DNA from: Rhodococcus sp040643435
GTDB taxonomy: Bacteria > Actinomycetota > Actinomycetes > Mycobacteriales > Mycobacteriaceae
Reading direction: 5' to 3'
Length of the DNA stretch: 64,000 nt
Assembly (NCBI RefSeq): GCF_040643435.1
Contig: NZ_JBEYUH010000003.1
Coordinates: 186,001 to 250,000, forward strand
Shown here: in pieces, positions 33,529 through 41,246 of the stretch
Layout: each line of letters opens with the position of its first letter
How positions within the stretch are numbered: the first letter of the stretch is position 1
Notes under the pieces: model-generated
Database searches by the model: none
What the model saw: the letters and a program-made list of their open reading frames with translations, nothing else
Told to the model about the DNA's origin: nothing
Made by a program: the position numbers and the translations under genes

Positions 33529-36014
33529 TGTCCCGATCCCGGCCCGGAACCGCGCTCCTCCGTGCGCCGGTCTCGTGCGGGCTGCTCGTGCTGATCTGGT
33601 TCCTCGCGGTCGTCACCGGTTCGGTGCGTAGCGGCCCGTCGCACGGCACGGCTTCCCAGATGTCGCTCGGGATTCCGAACATCGCCGACGGCCACCTGTG
33701 GACCCTGTGGACCTCGGGACTGTTCGCATCCGGACTCGGTGAATACCTGCTCGGAAGCGCAGCGATCCTCGGCGTAGCGATGCCGGTAGAACGTCGCATA
33801 GGCAGTCGCCGATTCGCGATCGCCGCTGTCGTCTCCCAGGGGGTGGGATCCGCGCTGGCGCTACTGGTGGCCCAGGCCGCGTCGCTGGCGCCGAACTTCT
33901 GGGGAGCGGAACTGCACAGTCACCTCACAGAGGACCCGCTGGCCTGGGTGCTCGGTACGTTGCTTGCGTCCACCGCCGCGATGCGCACGCTGTGGCGCCG
34001 CCGAATCCGTGCCCTGCTGCTGGTGTTCCTGGTGACCGCCGCCCTGTTCGCCGGGCACCTGCAGGACGTGAACCGGGTGACGGTTGCGCTCGCCGGATTG
34101 CTCGCCGGGCCTCTGCTGTTCGGTCGCGGTCTGCGCCGTCCGGTGCTCGGTGGCACCATCCGGGAGCGCCGCACCCTCGTCGCGCTGGTCGTCGCGGCGA
34201 GTGTACTCGGCCCGATCTTCGCGGCGTTCTCTCCGCACTCGATCGGTCCACTGTCCGCCCTGCGCGAACTATTCGACCAGGTGCCCTACAGTCCCCGGGA
34301 ACTGGTGGACGTGTGCGCGGATCCGGCATTGCGCGACGAGTGCCGGAAGGGGCAGCAGGCCCTGCGTTTGTCGGGGATCGGGCCGCTCGTGGCCAACCTC
34401 CTGCCCTCCCTGGTGTTGTTGATCGGCGCCGAAGGGCTACGGCGCGGACGACGAGCGGGGTGGTTCCTGTCGGTGGCCGGGCACGTCGTTCTCATCGCGG
34501 CGGCCGCCGCGAGCACGGTCGCCCGCGTAACCGAACAGGACGAGACCCGTTCGCTGCTCTACGGGGCACACCGCCACAGTTCCGTGTACACCGAACTGGC
34601 ACCCCTACTCGCGCTGGTCACCGTGCTCGCTGTGCTGGTGGCCACGCGGCGCTTGTTCGACGTCCGAGCCCCGGAGGGAATCTATCGCCGGGTGTGGGCC
34701 GGAACCGCGGCCGCTGCCGGCATCGCACTCGTCGTGTACCTGGTGGTGGGCACGCTGGTGGCCGACGGGTTCGACCGCGATCCGGGGGTCGGAACGTTGC
34801 TCCGTGACGCACCCCGCCGGCTTCTTCCGCCCGTCTATCTCCAACTTTTCGATCCTCCTGTGATGCCGTTGGATACCGCGGCGACCCTGTTGTTCGAGTG
34901 GACCGGTGTGGCGGTCTGGCTCGTCTTCTGCCTTCTCATGCTGCGCAGCTTCCTCGTTCCACCCCTCGGTATCGATCTCGGTGACGAGCAGCGCGTCCGA
35001 GCACTCCTGCGTGATCCGGGTGGGGGGTCGCTGTCGTGGATGACCACCTGGGCGGGGAACCGGTACTGGTTCAGCGACGACGGTCGGCATGCCGTGGCGT
35101 ATCGGGTGTACTCGGGCGTCGCATTGACGACGGCGGATCCGGTCGGCGACCGTGCGACGCGCACCGGGGCGGTCGACGAGTTCGCGCGCTACTGCTTCGG
35201 TAACGGTTGGACACCGTGCTTGTACTCGGTGGACGAGAACACCGCCGCGATCGCCGGGGAATATGGCTGGACCTGCCTGCAGGTGGCAGAGGAAACGGTC
35301 GTCGACCTCGATGATGTCGCGTTCAAGGGAAAGAAGTTCCAGGACGTGCGCACCGCCCTCAATCGCGCTGCGAAAGAGGGAATCGAGGCGAGATGGACGA
35401 CCTTCGCCGCCGCGCCGTTGTCGGTGACCGAGCAGATCGTCGACATCTCCGAGGAATGGGTCGCGGACAAGGGGCTACCCGAAATGGGATTCACGCTCGG
35501 CGGACTTGCCGAGCTGCGCGACCCGGAGGTCCGCCTGCTGCTCGCGGTCGACGCGGACGAGCACCTGCACGCCGTCACCTCGTGGATGCCGGTCTACCGG
35601 GACGGGAAGATCGTCGGCCTGACACTGGATTTCATGCGCCGGCGTTCCGACGGGTTCCGGCCGTCGATAGAATTCCTCATCGCCTCCGCGGCACGCTCCG
35701 CCGGAGAAGAGGGACTCGAATTTCTGAGCTTGTCGGGCGCGCCGCTCGCGAGCGCGGACGACACCTCGGGACTCGATCGCGGCGCACTCGATGCTCTGCT
35801 CGATCTGCTCGGTCGCACCCTCGAACCGGTCTACGGCTTCCGGTCGTTGCTGGCGTTCAAGGCGAAGTTCCAACCCCGCTACCGGCCGTTGTACATGGTC
35901 TTTCCCGACCCTGCGGCACTGCCGGCCATCGGTCTCGCGGTCGGCCGTGCCTATCTCCCGCACATGTCGCTCGAAGAAGGGGGACGGCTGGTCACGCATC
36001 TGCTGCGTCGATGA
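33528..36014 (+). CDS. MprF-type (DUF2156) lipid aminoacyltransferase with rhomboid-like membrane domain
   Basis: This 828-residue protein has an N-terminal membrane region resembling the rhomboid fold (NIADGHLWTLWTSGLFASG); the usual GxSG catalytic serine is absent. More helices follow, then a C-terminal DUF2156 domain (YWFSDDGRHAVAYRVYSGVA to the end) that in MprF transfers an amino acid from aminoacyl-tRNA to a lipid. It lacks the tRNA synthetase present in the LysX of this window, so it probably uses cellular aminoacyl-tRNA. Corynebacterial relatives make alanylated lipids. The start codon overlaps the esterase stop (TGATG). Confidence 0.82.
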   Translation: MSRSRPGTALLRAPVSCGLLVLIWFLAVVTGSVRSGPSHGTASQMSLGIPNIADGHLWTLWTSGLFASGLGEYLLGSAAILGVAMPVERRIGSRRFAIAAVVSQGVGSALALLVAQAASLAPNFWGAELHSHLTEDPLAWVLGTLLASTAAMRTLWRRRIRALLLVFLVTAALFAGHLQDVNRVTVALAGLLAGPLLFGRGLRRPVLGGTIRERRTLVALVVAASVLGPIFAAFSPHSIGPLSALRELFDQVPYSPRELVDVCADPALRDECRKGQQALRLSGIGPLVANLLPSLVLLIGAEGLRRGRRAGWFLSVAGHVVLIAAAAASTVARVTEQDETRSLLYGAHRHSSVYTELAPLLALVTVLAVLVATRRLFDVRAPEGIYRRVWAGTAAAAGIALVVYLVVGTLVADGFDRDPGVGTLLRDAPRRLLPPVYLQLFDPPVMPLDTAATLLFEWTGVAVWLVFCLLMLRSFLVPPLGIDLGDEQRVRALLRDPGGGSLSWMTTWAGNRYWFSDDGRHAVAYRVYSGVALTTADPVGDRATRTGAVDEFARYCFGNGWTPCLYSVDENTAAIAGEYGWTCLQVAEETVVDLDDVAFKGKKFQDVRTALNRAAKEGIEARWTTFAAAPLSVTEQIVDISEEWVADKGLPEMGFTLGGLAELRDPEVRLLLAVDADEHLHAVTSWMPVYRDGKIVGLTLDFMRRRSDGFRPSIEFLIASAARSAGEEGLEFLSLSGAPLASADDTSGLDRGALDALLDLLGRTLEPVYGFRSLLAFKAKFQPRYRPLYMVFPDPAALPAIGLAVGRAYLPHMSLEEGGRLVTHLLRR

Positions 36015-36044
36015 CTCCCAGGAGTCGCGCCGAAGCGCCGGCAC

Positions 36045-36818
36045 TCAATCCTCGACCGTGATCTCCGCAGCGTCATCGTAGAAACACACGTATCCCTCGA
36101 TGACCTCCATGCCCGGGAACGGTTCGGGATACGACCACGCGACGTTGTCGGCCGGCGGTGGGCCGGAGAACGACCAGTACCGCGCCGTGCCCTTGTAGGG
36201 GCAGCTCGTCCGCCACTCGGACTCCTCCAGCACCGCGAAATCGACATCCTCGGGTGGGAGGTAGTAGCGGGTGGGAAGGCCCGTCTCGAATACGAGCACG
36301 GGATTGCGGGTGTCGCCGACCACGACGTCGTCGATGGTCACTCGCACGTGTCGTGAACTGCGCAGCGCATCGACACGGTGATAGGGATCGCGTGGATGGG
36401 TGAACACCTCGGTCTCCTCCTCGAACCATCGTTCGCCCTCGTCGACGGCGTCGCCGGGGCCGGTCTCGCCGTACCGGAACCACTGGAAGACGAGACGATC
36501 GTCGAGTCCGTCCACGTCCAACTGGCATACCGCCGAATAGGCCCGCTGATCGCCGACCACGATGTCGTACCACTGCCAGACGTCCTGCCGGGAGCGGCTC
36601 GGCGACACGGAGGCCGAGATCAGGTCGAGTCGCACGTCCTCGCGGGGGAAGGCATAGAACGGGACGGGCTTGCCCGGTGCCCACACCAGCACGGCCCGGG
36701 TGCTGTCGACCACGGGCCGGCCGAACCACTCACCCCTGATGCGGCGTTCGACGGGTTCGTAGACATAGTCGTCGGTATCCGGCGGCCGACGGAGCACAGC
36801 GGTCTTGCGGGCAGGCAT
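36045..36818 (-). CDS. Double DUF427 domain protein
   Basis: This 257-residue protein contains two DUF427-like beta-rich units. The first is about residues 15-120 and the second (VTIDDVVVGDTRNPVLVFE, then LPPEDVDF and SCPYKGTARYW) about 160-250. Function is unknown for the family. ATG 36818 (MPARKTAVLRR) is chosen over 36890 because the first DUF427 unit starts soon after and the longer N-terminus has no domain. It is divergent from the carotenoid operon. Confidence 0.8.
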   Translation of the reverse strand: MPARKTAVLRRPPDTDDYVYEPVERRIRGEWFGRPVVDSTRAVLVWAPGKPVPFYAFPREDVRLDLISASVSPSRSRQDVWQWYDIVVGDQRAYSAVCQLDVDGLDDRLVFQWFRYGETGPGDAVDEGERWFEEETEVFTHPRDPYHRVDALRSSRHVRVTIDDVVVGDTRNPVLVFETGLPTRYYLPPEDVDFAVLEESEWRTSCPYKGTARYWSFSGPPPADNVAWSYPEPFPGMEVIEGYVCFYDDAAEITVED

Positions 36819-36886
36819 ATATCGACCGTATCGCGTCGTCCGGACGACGGGACCGAACCCGCCGGGGAGGGCTTCCGAAGCCGGAC

Positions 36887-36913
36887 CCATCCGCCCGCCA
36901 CCGGGCTCCGAAT
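36887..36913 (+). promoter_or_regulatory. SigK-type promoter of the carotenoid operon
   Basis: CCATCC (36887-36892), 15 bases, CCGAAT (36908-36913) matches the SigK pattern exactly. It lies upstream of the small frame at 37010 and crtI. Confidence 0.75.
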
Positions 36914-37009
36914 ACAGGACGAGGCGGCGTGAGGTCCGTCACCCGAACCGACCGAGAAGAACCCGATACGCGATCCGCCAGCTCCGGCGACGACCACAGG
37001 AGACCGATC

Positions 37010-37141
37010 ATGTCCCCTTCCGACCACCGGCGGAACGAGAACCGGCGTCCGCGTCCACCAGTAGGTTTTCTCCAGTTGTTCATGGAAGCGCGTTCGCGCG
37101 CGGAGCAGACGGCTCCGCGGATGCAGAGAGGAAAGGCATGA
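37010..37141 (+). CDS. Possible 43-residue leader gene coupled to crtI
   Basis: ATG 37010 follows AGGAG by seven bases and opens a 43-codon frame whose stop (TGA 37139-37141) overlaps the crtI start as ATGA. The peptide is Arg-rich and hydrophilic, with RRPRPPVGFLQLF in the middle. A GTG at 36929 would extend it to 70 codons and lies just past the SigK-type promoter. I know no homologue. It may be a real small protein or a leader that couples translation to crtI. Confidence 0.4.
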   Translation: MSPSDHRRNENRRPRPPVGFLQLFMEARSRAEQTAPRMQRGKA

Positions 37142-38772
37142 GGTCCGTGAGTGGTCCCGTCGAATCGGTCGTCGTGGTCGGGGCGGGTCTCGCGGGACTG
37201 TCCGCGGCGCTCCATCTGGCCGGAGCCGGTAAACGCGTCGTCGTTCTCGAGCGCGAGAGCACTGTCGGTGGTCGCGTCGGTATGTATCCGGTGTTCGAGG
37301 ACGGTCGTCACCTCTACGACATCGACAACGGCGCCAGCGTACTGACCATGCCGAATCTGATCGCCGATGCTCTCGCGGCCGTCGGTGAGTCCTTCGACTC
37401 GACGACCCCGGCGCTCACCCTGACCCGGCTCTCACCCGGTTACCACGCTCGCTTCGCGGACGGCACCGCCCTGGACGTGTATTCCGATCCGGAGGCGATG
37501 ACCGAGGAGATCGCCCGGGTGTGCGGACCCGACGAAGCCGACGGATATCGGAGACTGCGCCGGTGGCTCGCCGAGATCTTCGATGCGGAGTTCGACCGGT
37601 ACATCGACTCGAACTTCGATTCGCCGCTCGACCTCGTGTCGTCGCGCTCGGCGTTGCGCGACACCGCGAACCTCGTCCGGCTCGGCGGTTTCGGCCGTCT
37701 CGGATCGCGTGTCGCGTCGTACGTCCGGGACGACCGGCTCCGGCGGATCTTCACCTTCCAGGCGCTCTACGCGGGGACGGCTCCCTCGACAGCCCTCGCG
37801 GTCTACGGTGCCATCGCGCACATGGACACCTCGCTCGGCGTGTACTTCCCGTCGGGCGGTATGTCCACCATCTCCGCTGCCATGACGGACGCACTGGTGC
37901 GCAACGGCGGGACGGTGCACACCGGGGCCGAGGTGTCCGAACTTCTCGTCGAGGACGGCCGCGCGACCGGTGTGCGGACCGTCGACGGCCGGCACTTCAC
38001 CGCAGATGCCTTCGTCCTCACTCCGGATCTGCCGGTGGTCGACCGGTGGCTCCTCCGCGCCGGTGTCGTGCCGCGCAAGCGCAGCCGGAACGCCACCGTC
38101 GCATCGCCGTCCGCCGTCGTCTTCCACGGCACGGTTCCCATCGACGTGACACGGACCTGGCCGTCGGCCTCGCACCACACCATCGACTTCGGTGCGCAAT
38201 GGTCGGAGACCTTCGCACGGATCACGGCCCCGCGCGGCCACGGCCGGTTGATGTCGGATCCGTCACTGCTCATCACGCGCCCCGCCATGACCGATCCGTC
38301 CTTGCGGGTCGTGCGGGGTGGTGTCGAGTGTGAGCCCGTCTCGGTGCTGGCACCCTGTCCGAATCTCGTTTCCGCACCGCTCGATTGGGACCGCCTCGGC
38401 AAGCCGTACATGCGCGAGATCCAGCAGGTCCTCGAACATCGCGGATATCGGAAACTGACGAGTGGCATGCGAGTCGATCATCTCGACACCCCGCAGACCT
38501 GGGCCGACAGGGGCATGCTCGCCGGCAGCCCGTTCTCGGCGGCACACCTGTTCCGGCAGACCGGGCCCTTCCGCCGCCCCAATCTCGTGCAAGGCGTCGA
38601 CAACCTCGTCCTCGCCGGATCCGGTACGACTCCGGGCGTAGGGGTGCCGACCGTACTCATCTCGGGTCGCCTCGCCGCGGAACGCATCTCGGTCGAAGTC
38701 ACCGGTGACGGCGGGGCGGCGTCGATTCCGGCGGAAGCTGCAGTGGAGGCGGGTGCGATCACTCATGGGTGA
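37138..38772 (+). CDS. crtI: Phytoene desaturase
   Basis: This 544-residue FAD enzyme desaturates phytoene toward lycopene-type carotenoids. The N-terminal dinucleotide motif is VVVGAGLAGLSAALHLAGAG followed by GGRVG. The C-terminal bacterial-type desaturase signature is LVLAGSGTTPGVGVPTVLISGRLAAE. The ATG follows GAGGAAAGG. Its 3' end overlaps crtB by eight bases. The product class is secure; how many double bonds are added cannot be read. Confidence 0.92.
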   Translation: MRSVSGPVESVVVVGAGLAGLSAALHLAGAGKRVVVLERESTVGGRVGMYPVFEDGRHLYDIDNGASVLTMPNLIADALAAVGESFDSTTPALTLTRLSPGYHARFADGTALDVYSDPEAMTEEIARVCGPDEADGYRRLRRWLAEIFDAEFDRYIDSNFDSPLDLVSSRSALRDTANLVRLGGFGRLGSRVASYVRDDRLRRIFTFQALYAGTAPSTALAVYGAIAHMDTSLGVYFPSGGMSTISAAMTDALVRNGGTVHTGAEVSELLVEDGRATGVRTVDGRHFTADAFVLTPDLPVVDRWLLRAGVVPRKRSRNATVASPSAVVFHGTVPIDVTRTWPSASHHTIDFGAQWSETFARITAPRGHGRLMSDPSLLITRPAMTDPSLRVVRGGVECEPVSVLAPCPNLVSAPLDWDRLGKPYMREIQQVLEHRGYRKLTSGMRVDHLDTPQTWADRGMLAGSPFSAAHLFRQTGPFRRPNLVQGVDNLVLAGSGTTPGVGVPTVLISGRLAAERISVEVTGDGGAASIPAEAAVEAGAITHG

Positions 38773-39733
38773 ACTCGACGGAATCGATCCCGGCCTGCAT
38801 GAGGCCTACCGGCTGTGTCGTGAACTCAACAGGCGCCACGGCAAGACGTACTTCCTCGCGACCCGCATCTTCCCGGCATCCAAACGCGCCGGGGTGCATG
38901 CCCTCTACGGCTTCGCGCGGATGGTCGACGACATCGTCGACGTCGAACCGGTCGATGCGGCGCCGGTCCTCGACGCACTCGAACGCAGACTCACCGAGGC
39001 GCTCGGGGGCCGCCCACCGACCTACGACGAGTTCGGCCTCGTATTGCGGGCGCTGGTGGACACCACCGAGCGCTACGACATCCCCCACGAGTACTACTAC
39101 GCCTTCCTGCGCTCGATGCGGATGGACATTCCCGGCACCGAGTTGTTCCGTTCGCGGTATCGCACCATGGCCGAACTGTCGGAATACATGTACGGCTCGG
39201 CTGCCGTCATCGGCCTGCAGATGCTGCCCATTCTGGGAATCGAGACGGAACGCGAGCGGGCAGCCGCACCTGCTGCCGCGCTCGGGGAGGCGTTCCAGCT
39301 CACGAACTTCATCCGCGACATGGGGGAAGACCTCGACCGCGACCGGATCTATCTGCCCACCGACGTGCTCGCCGCCTTCGGAGTGGACGAGGACCTGCTG
39401 TGGTACTGCCGAAATACGGGACGAGACGACGTGCGGCTCGAGCGTGCTCTGTCCCACCTGATCGCACACACCCGTGCGATCTACCGCGTCGCCGAACCGG
39501 GCATCGACCTGCTCGACCCGGCGGTGCGCCCGGCGATGCGGACGGCATTCGTGCTCTACGGCGATATCCTGCGGGCCGTCGAGGACAGCGGCTATCGGGT
39601 ACTTCACCAGCGGGCCCGTGTGTCGAGACGCAGGCGCCTCTCGGTTGCGGCGCCGCGTCTGGCGTCGGCCGGTTGGACCACGCTGCGCACACGGTCGAGA
39701 CTGGGAGCACTCACCCCGCTGCAGAGCCGGTGA
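38765..39733 (+). CDS. crtB: Phytoene synthase
   Basis: This 322-residue squalene/phytoene synthase condenses two geranylgeranyl diphosphates. The two Asp-rich motifs are present: YGFARMVDDIVDVE (first) and LTNFIRDMGEDLDRDRIYLP (second), the latter with the conserved D-x-x-E-D. It overlaps crtI and is followed by idi on the same strand, forming the operon core. The geranylgeranyl diphosphate synthase crtE is not in this window. Confidence 0.94.
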   Translation: MGELDGIDPGLHEAYRLCRELNRRHGKTYFLATRIFPASKRAGVHALYGFARMVDDIVDVEPVDAAPVLDALERRLTEALGGRPPTYDEFGLVLRALVDTTERYDIPHEYYYAFLRSMRMDIPGTELFRSRYRTMAELSEYMYGSAAVIGLQMLPILGIETERERAAAPAAALGEAFQLTNFIRDMGEDLDRDRIYLPTDVLAAFGVDEDLLWYCRNTGRDDVRLERALSHLIAHTRAIYRVAEPGIDLLDPAVRPAMRTAFVLYGDILRAVEDSGYRVLHQRARVSRRRRLSVAAPRLASAGWTTLRTRSRLGALTPLQSR

Positions 39734-39794
39734 CGCCCGTTCCGGCTGCTGCCGGCGCATACGCACGGAAATGAAATACAGAACAGGACATCAC

Positions 39795-40379
39795 ATGGAA
39801 CAGGTCGTGCTTCTCGACGATGCGGGCCGCGCGGTCGGCATCGAACCGAAGGCAACGGTCCACACCACCGACACCCCGCTGCACCTCGCCTTCTCGTCGT
39901 ACGTCTTCGATCCCGACGGAAATGTCCTGCTCACCCGCCGTGCGATGGACAAGATCACCTTCCCCGGTGTCCTGACCAACAGCTGCTGCGGTCATCCGGC
40001 GCCCGACGAGCTGCTCACCGAAGCCGTGCGCCGCAGGCTGCGCCAGGAGCTCGGGATCGACGTCACCGACATCGAGGTCGTTCTGCCGTCCTTCCGCTAC
40101 CGGGCGGTGATGGACAACGGCATCGTGGAGAACGAGATCTGCCCGGTCTTCCGGGTGGTGTACGACGGGCCGGCTCCCGTCCCCGATCCGTCGGAAGTGC
40201 ACGACGCCGAATGGATGGACTGGACGGAGTTCGCAGAGGACGTCGTCGAAGGACGCCGCGAGGTGTCGCTGTGGTGCCGCGAGCAGGTACTCCAACTGCG
40301 GCAGCTCGGTCCCGATCCGCTGGCGTGGCCGGTCGCGTCCGTCTCGGCTCTGCCGCACGCCGCACCCGACCGCTCGTAG
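39795..40379 (+). CDS. idi: Isopentenyl-diphosphate delta-isomerase, type 1
   Basis: This 194-residue Nudix-fold enzyme interconverts isopentenyl and dimethylallyl diphosphate, supplying carotenoid precursors. The catalytic Cys is in TFPGVLTNSCCGHP. The Nudix helix with its Glu pair reads AVRRRLRQELGI. A Trp-containing DAEWMDW is near the C-terminus. ATG 39795 is supported by AGGA; ATG 39771 is an in-frame alternative. It follows crtB by 61 bases. Confidence 0.93.
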   Translation: MEQVVLLDDAGRAVGIEPKATVHTTDTPLHLAFSSYVFDPDGNVLLTRRAMDKITFPGVLTNSCCGHPAPDELLTEAVRRRLRQELGIDVTDIEVVLPSFRYRAVMDNGIVENEICPVFRVVYDGPAPVPDPSEVHDAEWMDWTEFAEDVVEGRREVSLWCREQVLQLRQLGPDPLAWPVASVSALPHAAPDRS

Positions 40380-40418
40380 GGGCGGCAGTCGCCGGGTCGG
40401 ATCACTAACGTCGTTCTC

Positions 40419-41174
40419 GTGACCGACGACCCTGCAGTTTTGCTCCGCACGATCGGCGGCATCCTCGCACTCGCCGCGATCTCGACTGCGGTGCTCTGGG
40501 CGTTCCGGGTCCCGCACCACTTCGCGCCGGTCGGTGCCATCGCGCGTGGCGCGGTGCAACTCGCGTTCATCAGTGTCGTGCTCTCCGGCGTGATCACCGA
40601 TGCCCGCTGGGTCGCGGGCGTGCTCGCGGTGATGTTCACCGTCGCATGGTGGACGGCATGCAGGCGAATCGGTGGCGACGCGGGCGTGTGGGCGACGACT
40701 GCGGGTGCGATGCTGACCGGCGTTCTCGTCTCGGCCGGAGTCGTCTTCGTGATCGGCGCGGTGGAAGCGACCCCGAGATATGCTCTCGCTCTCGGCGGCA
40801 TCATCATCGGCAACACGATGACGGTCGCGACCTTGGCCGGCCGCCGGTTCTACGAGACCGTCGACGATCACTGGGCGGAGGTGGAGGGCCGGCTCGCGCT
40901 GGGGGCGACCATGCGCCAGGCGACGCTGACCCCGGCACGATTCGCCGTGCACGCAGCGATGATCCCGTCGACGGACCAGACGAGGACGACGGGGCTGGTC
41001 ACCCTTCCGGGTGCGTTCGTCGGCGCGATCTTCGGCGGGCTGTCACCCCTCGAGGCCGGACGGTTCCAGGTGGTCGTGCTCGCGGCGATCATGGCGACCG
41101 GGTCCATCACCTCCGTGCTGACCGCACAGGGGCTCGGCCGCATCCTGCGTTACCGCCCGGTCGTGACCACATGA
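40419..41174 (+). CDS. FetB/UPF0014-family ABC transporter permease
   Basis: This 251-residue membrane protein with about seven helices matches the FetB (YbbM) family: GAIARGAVQLAFI, then ALGGIIIGNTMTVATLAGRR and TTGLVTLPGAFVGAIFGG. In Escherichia coli FetAB helps export iron. No FetA-like ATPase lies next to it. GTG 40419 is the start. It is read with, but 39 bases after, idi and may have its own promoter. Confidence 0.85.
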   Translation: MTDDPAVLLRTIGGILALAAISTAVLWAFRVPHHFAPVGAIARGAVQLAFISVVLSGVITDARWVAGVLAVMFTVAWWTACRRIGGDAGVWATTAGAMLTGVLVSAGVVFVIGAVEATPRYALALGGIIIGNTMTVATLAGRRFYETVDDHWAEVEGRLALGATMRQATLTPARFAVHAAMIPSTDQTRTTGLVTLPGAFVGAIFGGLSPLEAGRFQVVVLAAIMATGSITSVLTAQGLGRILRYRPVVTT

Positions 41175-41246
41175 GACGTGAGGCTGCGATTCGAGTGAGC
41201 CCTGGAGTATGAGTGGACACAGCCGCTGCCGAAGGAAAGGGCGCCG

